In this document: positions 25,636 through 35,078 of the stretch, in pieces
Numbering within the stretch: position 1 is the stretch's first letter
Layout of the letters: each line of letters starts with the position of its first letter
Assembly (NCBI GenBank): GCA_002943765.1
Contig: PQWQ01000004.1
Span: 3,286,001 to 3,350,000 of the forward strand
Reading direction: 5' to 3'
Length of the DNA stretch: 64,000 bases
Source of the DNA: Psoroptes ovis
Lineage: Eukaryota; Arthropoda; Arachnida; Sarcoptiformes; Psoroptidae
The notes under the pieces: generated by a model
What the model was told of the DNA's origin: nothing
The model's input: only the letters and a program-made list of their open reading frames with translations
Database searches by the model: none
Translations under genes and position numbers: made by a program

Positions 25636-26048
25636 CACCCTTCTGGATTGTATAGGTAAAAACATATGCTTACAAAACATATCACACACTCATACAGACA
25701 ACACAAGGCAACACATAACAATACATAAACATTTACATTATATTTTATTTTAATTATATTATTTAGCGAAAATATCCTTAATAGGATAACTCGCTCCAAT
25801 AAAATTTATTCATTTATTTATGCTTACAAAACAATTAAAATAAAATATAAACAATTAAATTAATTAAATGATGCATAAATTGTTGACTAGAAGCTAGCAT
25901 TCGAATACTTTCTCCATAAGCGGTTTTGACTTCTGAATTCTCAAAGGCTTCATTAATGAGTCGGCCAATTGTTCTCCAGTTCTGCTGCAACGATTATGTC
26001 ATCGACATAAACAGCAATCATGATTTTTGTTAGAGGTGAATTATCAAG
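25636..26048 (-). pseudogene. Copia reverse transcriptase fragment fused to RNase H tail by deletion
   Basis: The minus strand reads KIMIAVYVDDIIVA (about 25996-26035), the catalytic Y-V-D-D box of copia reverse transcriptase. Within about 20 bases it shifts into TGEQLADSLMKPL, the RNase H C-terminus. Hundreds of codons between these motifs are missing. The junction sequence GCAGCAGAACTGGAG is identical in the copy at 22042-22300. A small retroposon (25680-25818) interrupts the region near the polypurine tract. Confidence 0.75.
25680..25818 (+). mobile_element. 139-bp retroposon with 15-bp target duplication
   Basis: Inserted into the copia 3' region. The flanks TATGCTTACAAAACA (25665-25679 and 25819-25833) are perfect 15-bp direct repeats, and the uninterrupted version exists at 22068-22084. 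The insert ends in CAATAAAATTTATTCATTTA on the plus strand, consistent with a tailed LINE- or SINE-type insertion. No tRNA-like A/B boxes were recognised, so a SINE or a truncated LINE are both possible. Confidence 0.75.
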
Positions 26049-26254
26049 TGAATATCAAGTGTGTTTTATTTGGAATATTTACAAGGTTTATATACAAATA
26101 ATACATGGTTAAATGTTAAATGATAAGATATCAAAGGTAAGGTTAGATAAGATATGTTCCAGGTCAGGTTCGATAAGATTTCGAATTTATCACGATGGGC
26201 GAGGGCTCATGGTCCCTTCACAAATACCAGGACGCAATTAGCCACTCGCCAACA
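26049..26254 (-). mobile_element. LTR of a second copia-type family
   Basis: A 206-bp segment with TG...CA ends (minus-strand start TGTTGGCGAGTGG, end TTGATATTCA). It carries a TATA box (TATATAAA, about 26087-26094) and, downstream on the same strand, AATAAA (26065-26070), the expected U3-R order. It is preceded on the minus strand by a purine tract reading CCAGAAGGGTG, as in the first family, but its body is unrelated to the 141-bp LTR. No second copy is present in the window. Confidence 0.7.
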
Positions 26255-26340
26255 CACCCTTCTGGCTAATTGCTCTACAAACGAAGTCCGATGATTTACT
26301 ACACGACGACGCATCTGCCAGCTGGTCCACCGCTGAAACT
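26255..26340 (-). pseudogene. Copia RNase H C-terminus of the second family
   Basis: The minus strand reads VSAVDQLADASSCSKSSDF, a degraded form of the copia VSTxDQLAD-x-x-TKPL terminus, running into the polypurine tract beside the LTR at 26254. It is 5'-truncated. The DNA from 26341 to 26666 holds no further recognisable pol sequence. Confidence 0.6.
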
Positions 26341-26666
26341 TTCACAACACTTGCACAATCCGCTTTATCCACATCATTCAATGTTCTGTTTCGAATATTT
26401 AAAAATATTTTATTCATTGAAAGAAAAACTTGGTAAAATTAAAATTACGATAATTCAAATTAAAACAAGATCGACTTGATCACAACATTTAAAAAAAAAA
26501 CATTTTGAAACACTTTAAAAAACAACAATACAATTTTTTGATAAAACAATGCTTAAAATTACACATCGACTTTATTCATCACATGCCAGCTCGTTCAATG
26601 CTTTTTTGATCGATTTTATATATGCTTTTTACTGTGACACTTTCACCAAATTTGACCATGTCGTCA

Positions 26667-27046
26667 TCACATACTTAAGTTCAATAAAAAAAAATTGTCA
26701 TCAGTTCGGTCTGTAGTCTGTTGTTTCTTCTCCATAATAAATGGGTATCCAATCGTTTTTTCAATAAATACTACATCACAGGTCTTAACCGTTCTTCCAT
26801 TTTTCGGGTCGAGCAATAAGTAATCTTTATTGACTTTGTCGGCCAACGATTCACTCAATAATTAGCAGTTTGCACAGCTAACGACCAATACTTGTCCGGT
26901 AATCGTGCATCTTTCAGCATCGTTCGTGCACAATCCATTATGGTGCGATTTCTTCTTTCTATCTTGCCCTTCTGCTGTGATGCATTAGGCGTGGTAGTCA
27001 GGAATTTGACACCCTTCTTTCTCAAGTAAGTCTGCAACTGGTACTT
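26667..27046 (-). pseudogene. Copia integrase fragment
   Basis: On the minus strand YLRKKGVKFLTTTPNASQQK followed by GKIERRNRTIMD is the copia integrase core around its catalytic Glu (family form TPQQNG-x-x-ERKNR). It is followed by the DARLPDKYWSLAVQTANY helix and a stop at 26855. A second piece, SESLADKVNKDYLLLDP (26667-26858), belongs to the conserved post-integrase segment. The DNA between the two pieces is deleted. The N-terminal integrase zinc finger and first two catalytic Asp residues are absent; PHD-like sequence precedes it in the same frame. Confidence 0.8.
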
Positions 27047-27437
27047 GGTACAATGCTTATCAGCACATTTTCTAGTATCCAGCTCATTTGGATCTTTCCT
27101 GGATCATTTGAAAACACCTGTGTTTTCCAGTTTGACATTCATCACAAATATTATCACCATCACCAAGTTCAATCTTGAAATGAAATGATGAACCAGCGGT
27201 TGAATGCCCCTGTACCATTCTTTTATAGGGGAGCGATTAATAATTCCAATCACAATAGAATCGCTTTCATAAATTCGACGAAATGTGACAATTTATTCGA
27301 TCAAGTTCAATCATATTAATATGATTATTACACTTAAGATGAAACATTCGTTCACAATCACCTTTAAACGATACTAATTTATCATCTTTTCGGTATTCTT
27401 CACCACAACTATGACAATAAGGTCTGGATGATACTGC
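27047..27437 (-). pseudogene. PHD-finger gene fragment, copy A, abutting copia integrase
   Basis: The minus strand encodes PYCHSCGEEYRKDDKLVS, then FKGDCERMFHLKC (27330-27416), giving C-x2-C, a damaged C-x3-C (first Cys now Phe; intact in copy B) and H-x2-C in PHD spacing. Then come CDECQTGKHRCF (27113-27149) and, after a frameshift, NELDTRKCADKHCTKY. The order resembles the closing Cys pair of one PHD finger followed by a second finger, as in NSD/MES-4 proteins. The last frame runs without a stop into integrase at about 27046. Stops near 27285 and 27255 show it is not functional. Confidence 0.6.
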
Positions 27438-27566
27438 CACGATTTACAAGTCACTATGTCTGAATAAATTCACGAAACTAGATGACAAATTTAAAGTTTT
27501 CACATAATATTCACTAATCAAAATCACAATTCTAATACAGCTTCAGCGATCAATAATCACAATTAA

Positions 27567-28000
27567 ACACAGATTTAAAATTATTCGGTAATCAAAATTC
27601 TGTTTCAAATTATTTTATGAATATTGATTATTGATAATTAAAAAGATATGATTGCGATAAAATTACAATGATTCAATTGACAATTAACTTAATCACAATA
27701 TTAAAAAAATTCATCTTAAAAAAACAAACAATGCTCGAAAACAAATCTTTTATAATTTTAAGAAAACACTTATCATGACATGCCTACAAGACAAAATCAC
27801 TTCATCAATTTATATACGTTTTCAATCACAACTTTTTTCATGCAAAGATAGCCACCTCATGTCAAATAGCAAAGTAATGTACAAAATTCGCATCAATTCA
27901 CAATTTAGCAAAATAATCACAAGTCAAAATCATGATTTCACAAAATAATCAGAGGTCAAAATCACAGTCTCACATGTGGTCGGACCACGCTCTGCTACCA
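27567..28000 (-). repeat. Copia 5' leader with initiator tRNA-Met primer-binding site
   Basis: Directly internal to the LTR at 28001. TGGTAGCAGAG (27990-28000 on the minus strand) is complementary to the 3' end of animal initiator tRNA-Met. It is followed by about 430 bp of leader matching 24143-24573. No gag open frame remains. Confidence 0.75.
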
Positions 28001-28141
28001 TGATGAATCTCAACTAAAATGATCAGTGAAATTTATTGAAATTTTGCATGAATATATATATATATGATTTCGAATAAGGCTATTTACACATAGTAACTAT
28101 TTTAACATATGTTTGTACCAAACAATCCACATTATACAACA
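28001..28141 (-). mobile_element. Copia LTR (right outer copy)
   Basis: A 141-bp LTR with TG...CA ends, oriented away from EXT2. Its outer end lies 154 bp upstream of the EXT2 start codon, so LTR promoter activity could affect, or be driven from, the EXT2 promoter region. Confidence 0.8.
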
Positions 28142-28266
28142 TGCTCATATGATATATAATTTCTTTTCATCTTTGCTGCTACAATTATTCGTGTTTTCTT
28201 TTTGAAATAATTTTTAAACTAATTTTGTTTTTTTTGAAAATCATGAAAAATTAAGATTTTGAAAAA

Positions 28267-28293
28267 ATGATCCGTCATTATTGTATTGATTAA
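28267..28293 (+). promoter_or_regulatory. Short upstream open reading frame before EXT2
   Basis: ATG ATC CGT CAT TAT TGT ATT GAT TAA encodes eight residues and stops two bases before the EXT2 ATG at 28296. If transcribed in the 5' UTR it could limit EXT2 translation by forcing reinitiation. An even shorter ATG-AAA-AAT-TAA precedes it at about 28243. It is not shown to be in the mRNA. Confidence 0.35.
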
Positions 28294-28295
28294 AA

Positions 28296-31005
28296 ATGCT
28301 TATAAAATTCCTTGATGGTCATAAAAGTGATCATGAAGATGATGATCATCAAAGATTGTTGGCCAAGAATGATCATCATCATCAACAACAACAGCCACAG
28401 CAAAAAGAAAAAGAGCCATATTCCATTAGCAATAATAAAATATTATGGTCAATTGTAATTGTAATTATTTTAATTTTGTTATTATTTTCTTTATTCGAAG
28501 TATTTCGATATTATTATTCATTCAATAATGAAGATATAAATCGTAATGAATTGAAAATTTTGTTTAAAATTCTCAAACAATTTTCAACATCAACATTGAC
28601 AACTAAATCAATATTATTTGTAAATTATATTTGTAAAAAATTGGACCATTTCAATACTCTTTATGTGAATAAAGACATCGATAATCAAATAGAAACTAAT
28701 AAAGCCAAATCTTTGATTTATTCTGATTTAATATTGAAAAATTTAACAGCAAACAACCATAATCAGAAGAAAAGATGTACACATTATTCTTGTTTTGATT
28801 TATATCGTTGCGGTTTAATTAATTATAATTTACAATCTAATAATAATAATAATAATTTAATGAAACAATCTGTACAAGAACATATAAAAGTATTCATTTA
28901 TCCAAATTATAAATTTAAAAATATTGACAATCGAAATACTGATGATAATGATGTTGATGTTGATATTGAAACAAAATCAATCGAATATGAACGTATATTG
29001 AATGCAATTCGCAATAGTCATTATTATATAAATAATTCAAATGATGCTTGTCTGTTTATACCACAAATTGATATATTAAATATGAATAATGCGAATAATT
29101 TAACCAAATTAGAATTAAAATTATCATCGCTACCATTATTTCAACATTTGAATGGAAATAATCATTTATTATTTGTTCAATTAAATCAAAAATATTATTG
29201 GAAAGAGAATTTGTTGGAAAATTTTCCACAAATAATGTTAGCAAATGGTATGTTTTCTGATCGTACATATCGTTTAAATTTCGACATCAGCATTCCATTT
29301 TATAGTTTATTTTCACAATTATATGAATCTATTGATCATTTCAATCAATTACCATTTAAAATTAATGAATTGAATAAATTGAAACGAAAATGGACGATTG
29401 TATCGACACAACTTAATCAAATATCAAAATTAAATCAAAAATTATTATTACGTTTGGAATCATTTTATTCAAATCGTATGATTCTTGTTGATTTTAATAG
29501 CTGTAAACAACCAGTAAAATTATCTGTAAAAAATAAATCAAATTCTAAATTACCATTTTGGTCTTATCGAAATGAAACGAGAAAAGAAATATGGAAATCA
29601 TATAAACAAACAATTGTCTGTAATAATGATCGACATTTCAGTGATCGCTATTTGGATCTGTTACATAATTCTAAATATTGTTTAATATTACCATCGAGAA
29701 ATTATTCGATTGGACAGCTATTATTATCCGATATAATGATGAGTGGCTGCATACCGGTGATTATTGATGATAATTTTGTATTACCATTTCAAGAACGTAT
29801 TGATTGGACAACAATATCGATACGTGTACGTGAAAGATCAATTAATAATTTATTTGAAATAATTGATTCAAATTTAAAAACAAAACGTATGAAACAATTA
29901 CGTTTGAATGTATTGAACATATGGAATATGTATTTTCGTAATATTGAAAATATTACACTTTCTACATTGGATATTATCAACGAACGTGTTTATCCGAAGC
30001 GAAAAAATATTCAAAAAAATTTAGATGATAATAATCAATTCAGAGAATTAATTCCATTATCATTAGAATATTTTTCGAATGGTTTCAATTATATTAGTCC
30101 TAAAAATTTGAATTTATTATCCGATGGTTTTACGGCTGTTGTATTGACTTATAATCGTTTAGACAGTTTATATCATGTGGTAGCATCATTATCAAATGTG
30201 CCAAGTTGTCGAAAAATTTTGATCATATGGAATAATCAACAAATGCGACCACCACCAAATGAACAATGGTCATCAATATCATCAACACCGATACAAATTA
30301 TTCGGACTAAACAAAATAAACTCAGTAATCGTTTCTATCCATATTCATCAATTGAAACTGAAGCAATATTTGCTATTGATGATGATATTACAATGTTGAA
30401 TTCGGATGAAATTGAATTTTCATATCAAACTTGGAGTGAATTTCCAGATCGTATTGTTGGTTTTCCATCACGTTTACATTTATGGAATAATTTAACAAAT
30501 TCATGGATTTATGATTCTGAATGGAAAAATAAAATATCACTGATATTGACTGGTGCTGCATTTTATCATAATTATTATAATTATCTTTATACATTCGTTA
30601 TGCCATCAACCATACGAAAATGGGTCGATGATAATATGAATTGTGAAGATATTGCTATGAATTTTCTCGTATCAAATATTACGGGTAAAGCACCGATCAA
30701 AGTGACGCCAAGAAAAAAATTCAAATGTCCTGAATGTGTGAGATCAAGTAATAGCTTATCAGATGATGTTTTACATCATTTACAATTACGTTCAAATTGT
30801 GTTGATTATTTTAGTAAAATTTATCGAATGATGCCATTGAAGGCGGTTGAATTTAGGTAAAAAGAAATTTTTTTTTTAAATTAATTTTTGAATTTTTAGT
30901 TAATTTTTTTTTTCTTTGATTTTTTTTCACAGATCTGATCCGGTATTATTTCGTGATAATATTCCAGAAAAATTTAAACATTTTAGTTTGATTGGAAATT
31001 TATAA
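28296..31005 (+). CDS. EXT2: Exostosin-2, heparan sulfate co-polymerase
   Basis: Two exons, 28296-30856 and 30933-31005, joined by a 76-bp intron (TTTAG|GTAAAA, TTTCACAG|A). The product is 877 residues against about 718 in human. Layout: a His/Gln-rich cytosolic tail, a single signal-anchor helix at about 49-70 (type II Golgi protein), CTHYSCFDLYRCG at about 160, then an exostosin GT47 domain with DACLFIPQID and LLLSDIMMSGCIPVIIDD. The C-terminal GT64 domain follows, with AIDDDITML (metal-binding DXD at about 695-697), LTGAAFYH and MNCEDIAMNFLV. The last exon gives SDPVLFRDNIPEKF, matching the EXT2 terminus. EXT2 acts with EXT1 to add alternating GlcA and GlcNAc to heparan sulfate. Extra length comes mainly from the N-terminal stem and an insertion between about 345 and 430. 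It is convergent with dsf (215 bp between stops). Confidence 0.96.
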
Positions 31006-31156
31006 ATGAAGGAAAAAAAATTCAGTTTATTCGAGAGAAACGAAAAATTCAAAATTATTATTTTATTGAAAATTTCAAAAATTTAATCTTCTTATTGCAT
31101 GCATTTCGAAACTTTGATTTCCATCTATCCAAACTAATCATATGTATTATAATTGG

Positions 31157-31162
31157 TTTATT
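31157..31162 (-). terminator. Probable polyadenylation signal of the NR2E gene
   Basis: AATAAA on the minus strand 58 bases past the stop. Further copies lie at 31062-31067 and 31026-31031. All lie between the two convergent stop codons, so the mRNA ends of EXT2 and this gene may overlap. Confidence 0.45.
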
Positions 31163-31219
31163 GAAAATTCTGATCTCATTATCATAACTAATACTTATTT
31201 AATAATTAAAAATGAATTG

Positions 31220-34200
31220 TTATTGATTATAAATACAATCAATAAGCACTTGAATTGAAAATAATGATGGCATATTATTATTATTATTATTGTTATTATT
31301 TGATTTAGAATTAATTTTTGTTAAATGTTGAAAAAATATTTCATCAATTGATTCAATCGATATTTGTTTCAATAGCGGTAGCAGCATTAGAATTTTTTCA
31401 AAACGATTCAATGAATATTCTTGCTGTTGCTGTTGTTGTTTTTTTAGATTAATTGAATATTGTTGAACTGTTTGTTCTACATTTGTTGTTTCGCCATCTA
31501 TGATCATTGATGATAGCAATGAATTTTGTAATCGAAATTTTTTATTCAAATAATTTATCAGCAAATATTGAGCTTGTTGCTGTAATCGAATAATATTCTC
31601 GCGATTTGTTAAATGTCGATGTTCTATTCAGTGAAATCAAATTGAAAAAAAAAATCCGAATTCATTAATTGAATTTCAATCATTTAAAAATAAAATAAAA
31701 TAAAACTAACCTGCATTGAACAATATGATTGCTTTCAAACATCCACATTCAGTGCCATCCAATTGTAATTGTTTGAATTGTTTTATGATTATTTTCAATA
31801 ATTCAATATCAGATTTTATTTTTTGCTGTTTTTCGTTTGAAAATTTTGATTGCTGTTGTTGTTTGTTTGTTACGAATTTATTCGAAATTTTCAATTTATC
31901 ATTTGTGCCATTATTATTATTATTATTGTTAATTTCAATACAATCATTGATTTGATCTGACAACGATTGTAAATATGATTGTAATATTTTTTCATAATTA
32001 TTATTTATATTATTCGTATCACAATTACTATCATCTTGATCATCACCGATCGTGCTCATATTCATACCATTACCATTCATTGTAATTGTCCAATGTGCTA
32101 AATTAATTATGTATAATTCTTTCCATGTATTTTGAAATAAAATGTACTGAAAACAAATGAGAAAGAAATGGGAAAAATATGAATACCTTTAATCAATCTA
32201 TTTATATCAATCAATATGATTCAATTCAAATCAATTATACCTGATCATTTAAGTTTAAACGCATAAATAATGGCATATTTTTGATCCATTGTATTGTAAG
32301 TACTAATAAACGTAAATTAATTTCATTTATTTGATTAATATTATTTGAATTATTTTTATTATTATTATTATTGTTGCTCTTATTATTACTATGATTATCT
32401 GTATTATTATTATTATTATTATTGATAATATTCATAACTAATGATGTTGTATCGATATCTTTGAAAAATTGTTGCATCATACAATTACTGATATCGATTG
32501 CTTTATCGATAATATTATCAGTAAAAATATTATTATTATTATTATTAGTTTGCCATTGATTATTATTGCTTATTTGGCTATGTTCAAGACGAGTATTTGA
32601 TAGATTAATAATTGAATTTGATTGATTCAATTTAAAATTTTGTTTTGAATAATTATTATTATTCATATCATAATCAATATCTTCTTCATCATCATCAACA
32701 ATCACTGATTGATTATTATCATCATCATTATCATTATTAAATTCATTCATTGTATTGAAATTGATTGAAAATAATGATTTCTTCGAATAATGATCCAAAT
32801 GTTTGACCGATTGCTGATGATTTGATTGGCTTTTATGATCATTATGATTATGATTATTCATCGCCGTGCTACTTGAGTTACTGCTACTCGATGCTAATGA
32901 ATTAATATCATTGAAAATAGTCGAACAACAATTGCTATTATTCGAATTTGTTGATTGCGCTTTACCATTCAGCGTTTGCATTGATTTTGATATTCGTTGT
33001 TGATAAAAACATCGAGCAAAATTAATCATATCATTCAATATGGTCGTCGGTGTAGTGAACATTAACGAACAAAGATGATCATTCATCGTTTTAATATTAC
33101 TATTATTGCTATTATCAGTGTTTGATTGCGATTTTAAACGATTCAAAGAATCAATATGATACGGTTGTTGTTGATGCTTATTGTTACTATTATTGCCATG
33201 ATCATCATCATCATCATCATTGTCCACAACAACAAATGTTGAATTATTGTCATAATCCAAATGCTTTTTCTGCTGTTGATGATGATAGTTGTTATAATTG
33301 TTACGGTGATTATAATTTTTATTATTACGATATTTCTCATTAATATTGATTGAATTAAATTTATTTGATTTTTTATTATCTAAAAATAATGAAGAATTAT
33401 TATTAATCGATGAAGATGAAGAGGATTGTAGCGGCTGCAACCAATTCATATTTGATGAATTTAATAAATCAAAATTATTATAAAATGCAGCTGATGATGT
33501 TGGATGAATAAGATTTGCAAATGTTTGTTTATCGAATAAATTCAATGAATTCAATGTAAATGGATCGATTGACAGATGGTAATTATTGTTGATATTATTA
33601 GGAATCGATATTCTCGATGTTGATGATGATGATGATGATGATGAAATTGTCGTAGCTGCTGCTTGTGTAGGCAAGGTAAATGAAGTTTCAGGCTGAATGA
33701 TCGATAATTGTTGTTGCTGATGTTTTTGATTATGATCATGAATAGTGATATTATTATTATTATTGTTATTAGCAATTGTCAATGTTGATTGATTTGTGAA
33801 TGCATCCGAAATGAAATTATCAGTAATTTTCTTGCCAATATTGTATTGATTATGATTATTTTTAAATTGAAATATTGAATAATCATTATTGCCATTAAGC
33901 GCCAAATGTCGATTAATATCATTATTTATCAATGAATTATTTATTGTTGATGCTGTCTTTGTTGTTGTTGTTGTTGTTGTTGTCATTGTTGTTGCTGTCA
34001 ATGGTGATGTTGTTATTGTGAATAATGCTTTCGATAACGTGACATGATTATGATTATTATTATCTTTATTGTGATTACTATGATGATAATGATGATTATG
34101 ACTGTTATAATTATTATGATTATTTGAATTACTGCATTTATTGTTGACAGTATTTGTTGTTTCTTTTAAAAATTTCGGTTTTCTAGGGCCACGTTCGTGT

Positions 34201-35078
34201 TGTACAGCTATAATTATTGTGATTGTTTTAAATGATCGTATTTTTAATTGGAGAAAATGAAAAATTATTTTTTCAAAAGTAATCAAGAATATTTCGATAA
34301 AAGACAGGTGATTCAGATAATTCAATTTTAGAATGTTACGAAATCAATAAATCAATTGAAAAATTTCAATTTCAAAATCAATACAAACCATCTTTATTCA
34401 TATTTGCTTCAAAACATTTACGTAATCTACATGCACGACATTGATTACGATGTGTTTTATCCACTGGACATTTTCCATGTTGTTCAGCTTGTGCTCGACA
34501 TGTATAGACACGATTACGATGTATTGAACGTTTGAAAAAACCGGAACAACCATCACAGCTATAAATACCGTAATGTTTGCCTGAACTACGATCACCACAA
34601 ACAGCACATGGTATATCTAATAAACGTTCACCTATTCATCATTTCAATGAATAAATGAATCGAAAATGAAAATGGATGAAAATAATCACTTATATTGACG
34701 CAAAATAAAAATACAAACGTTTCTCTGTGGCTCTCATTTCATTGAAAATTTCCAATCAAATCGATTTCAATTATGAAGATTTGAAAATAACAAAGTTTTT
34801 AAATGATTTGAGATTTTTTTTTTCAGTAAATTTGTTGAAGAAAAATTGAAAACAATTCAATAAATTGTCATTAATTGACTATCATCATCATTATTATTAT
34901 GATTATTTTAAATCATTCAATTTAAAAATGGTGAAAAACAATATTCAATTTTAAATAAGCTAAAACAATGATAAATTTTGTAGAATAATTCAATGATAAA
35001 AACCAGTGTGAAATAAAAAATTATAGAAAAAAAAACGACAAAATAACTTTTAAAAAAACAACCTAGGGATGGTCTCAT
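31220..35078 (-). CDS. dsf: NR2E nuclear receptor, dissatisfaction-like
   Basis: Exons 34389-34631, 32241-34207, 31711-32146 and 31220-31623 join in phase; a tiny first coding exon, 35063-35078 (MRPSL-G), is a plausible but unproven start. The total is about 1021 residues. The DNA-binding domain has CAVCGDRSSGKHYGIYSC, P-box CDGCSGFFKR, then CRACRLRKC and AVQHERGPRKPK. The Ser in the P-box and the LLDIP lead-in favour dissatisfaction (NR2E4) over tailless, whose P-box reads CDGCAG. An enormous Asn/His/Ser-rich hinge (about 540 residues) follows. The ligand-binding domain has IQWIKNMPLFMRLNLNDQ, then YILFQNTWKELYI, GCLKAIILF and RFEKILMLLPLLKQIS. A low-complexity insert of roughly 60-80 residues splits the ligand-binding domain. 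In Drosophila, dsf controls sexual behaviour and neural differentiation, usually as a repressor. Confidence 0.9.
34632..35062 (-). other. Proposed intron 1 of the dsf-like gene
   Basis: Bounded by ATAG|GT at 34632 (acceptor) and CTAG|GTTGTT at 35062 (donor). The donor is weaker than those of the other introns, so the first exon could lie further upstream. The sequence is AT-rich with no open frame. Confidence 0.45.

Larger units (their letters stand above)
21926..28148. mobile_element. Composite nest of decayed LTR retrotransposons between TIMM23 and EXT2
   Basis: A mosaic in which the same 141-bp LTR-like unit appears complete at 28001-28141 and 25499-25635 and partially at 21953-22041 and 24574-24624, all read on the minus strand. 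Between them lie copia integrase, reverse transcriptase and RNase H scraps, repeated PHD-finger fragments, an antisense gypsy gag/protease remnant, a LINE 3' end and a small retroposon. The heptamer TGCTCAT occurs at both outer edges (21926-21932 and 28142-28148), as expected for a target-site duplication if the tandem LTR array arrived as one unit. Every coding piece is broken by stops, frameshifts or deletions. Confidence 0.8.

Noticed and set aside
29056..29268. Minus-strand frame inside EXT2
   Set aside because: Shadow of the conserved EXT2 reading frame; no independent features.
33122..33343. Plus-strand frames opposite the dsf hinge
   Set aside because: They are antisense shadows of the large receptor exon, composed of triplet-repeat residues.
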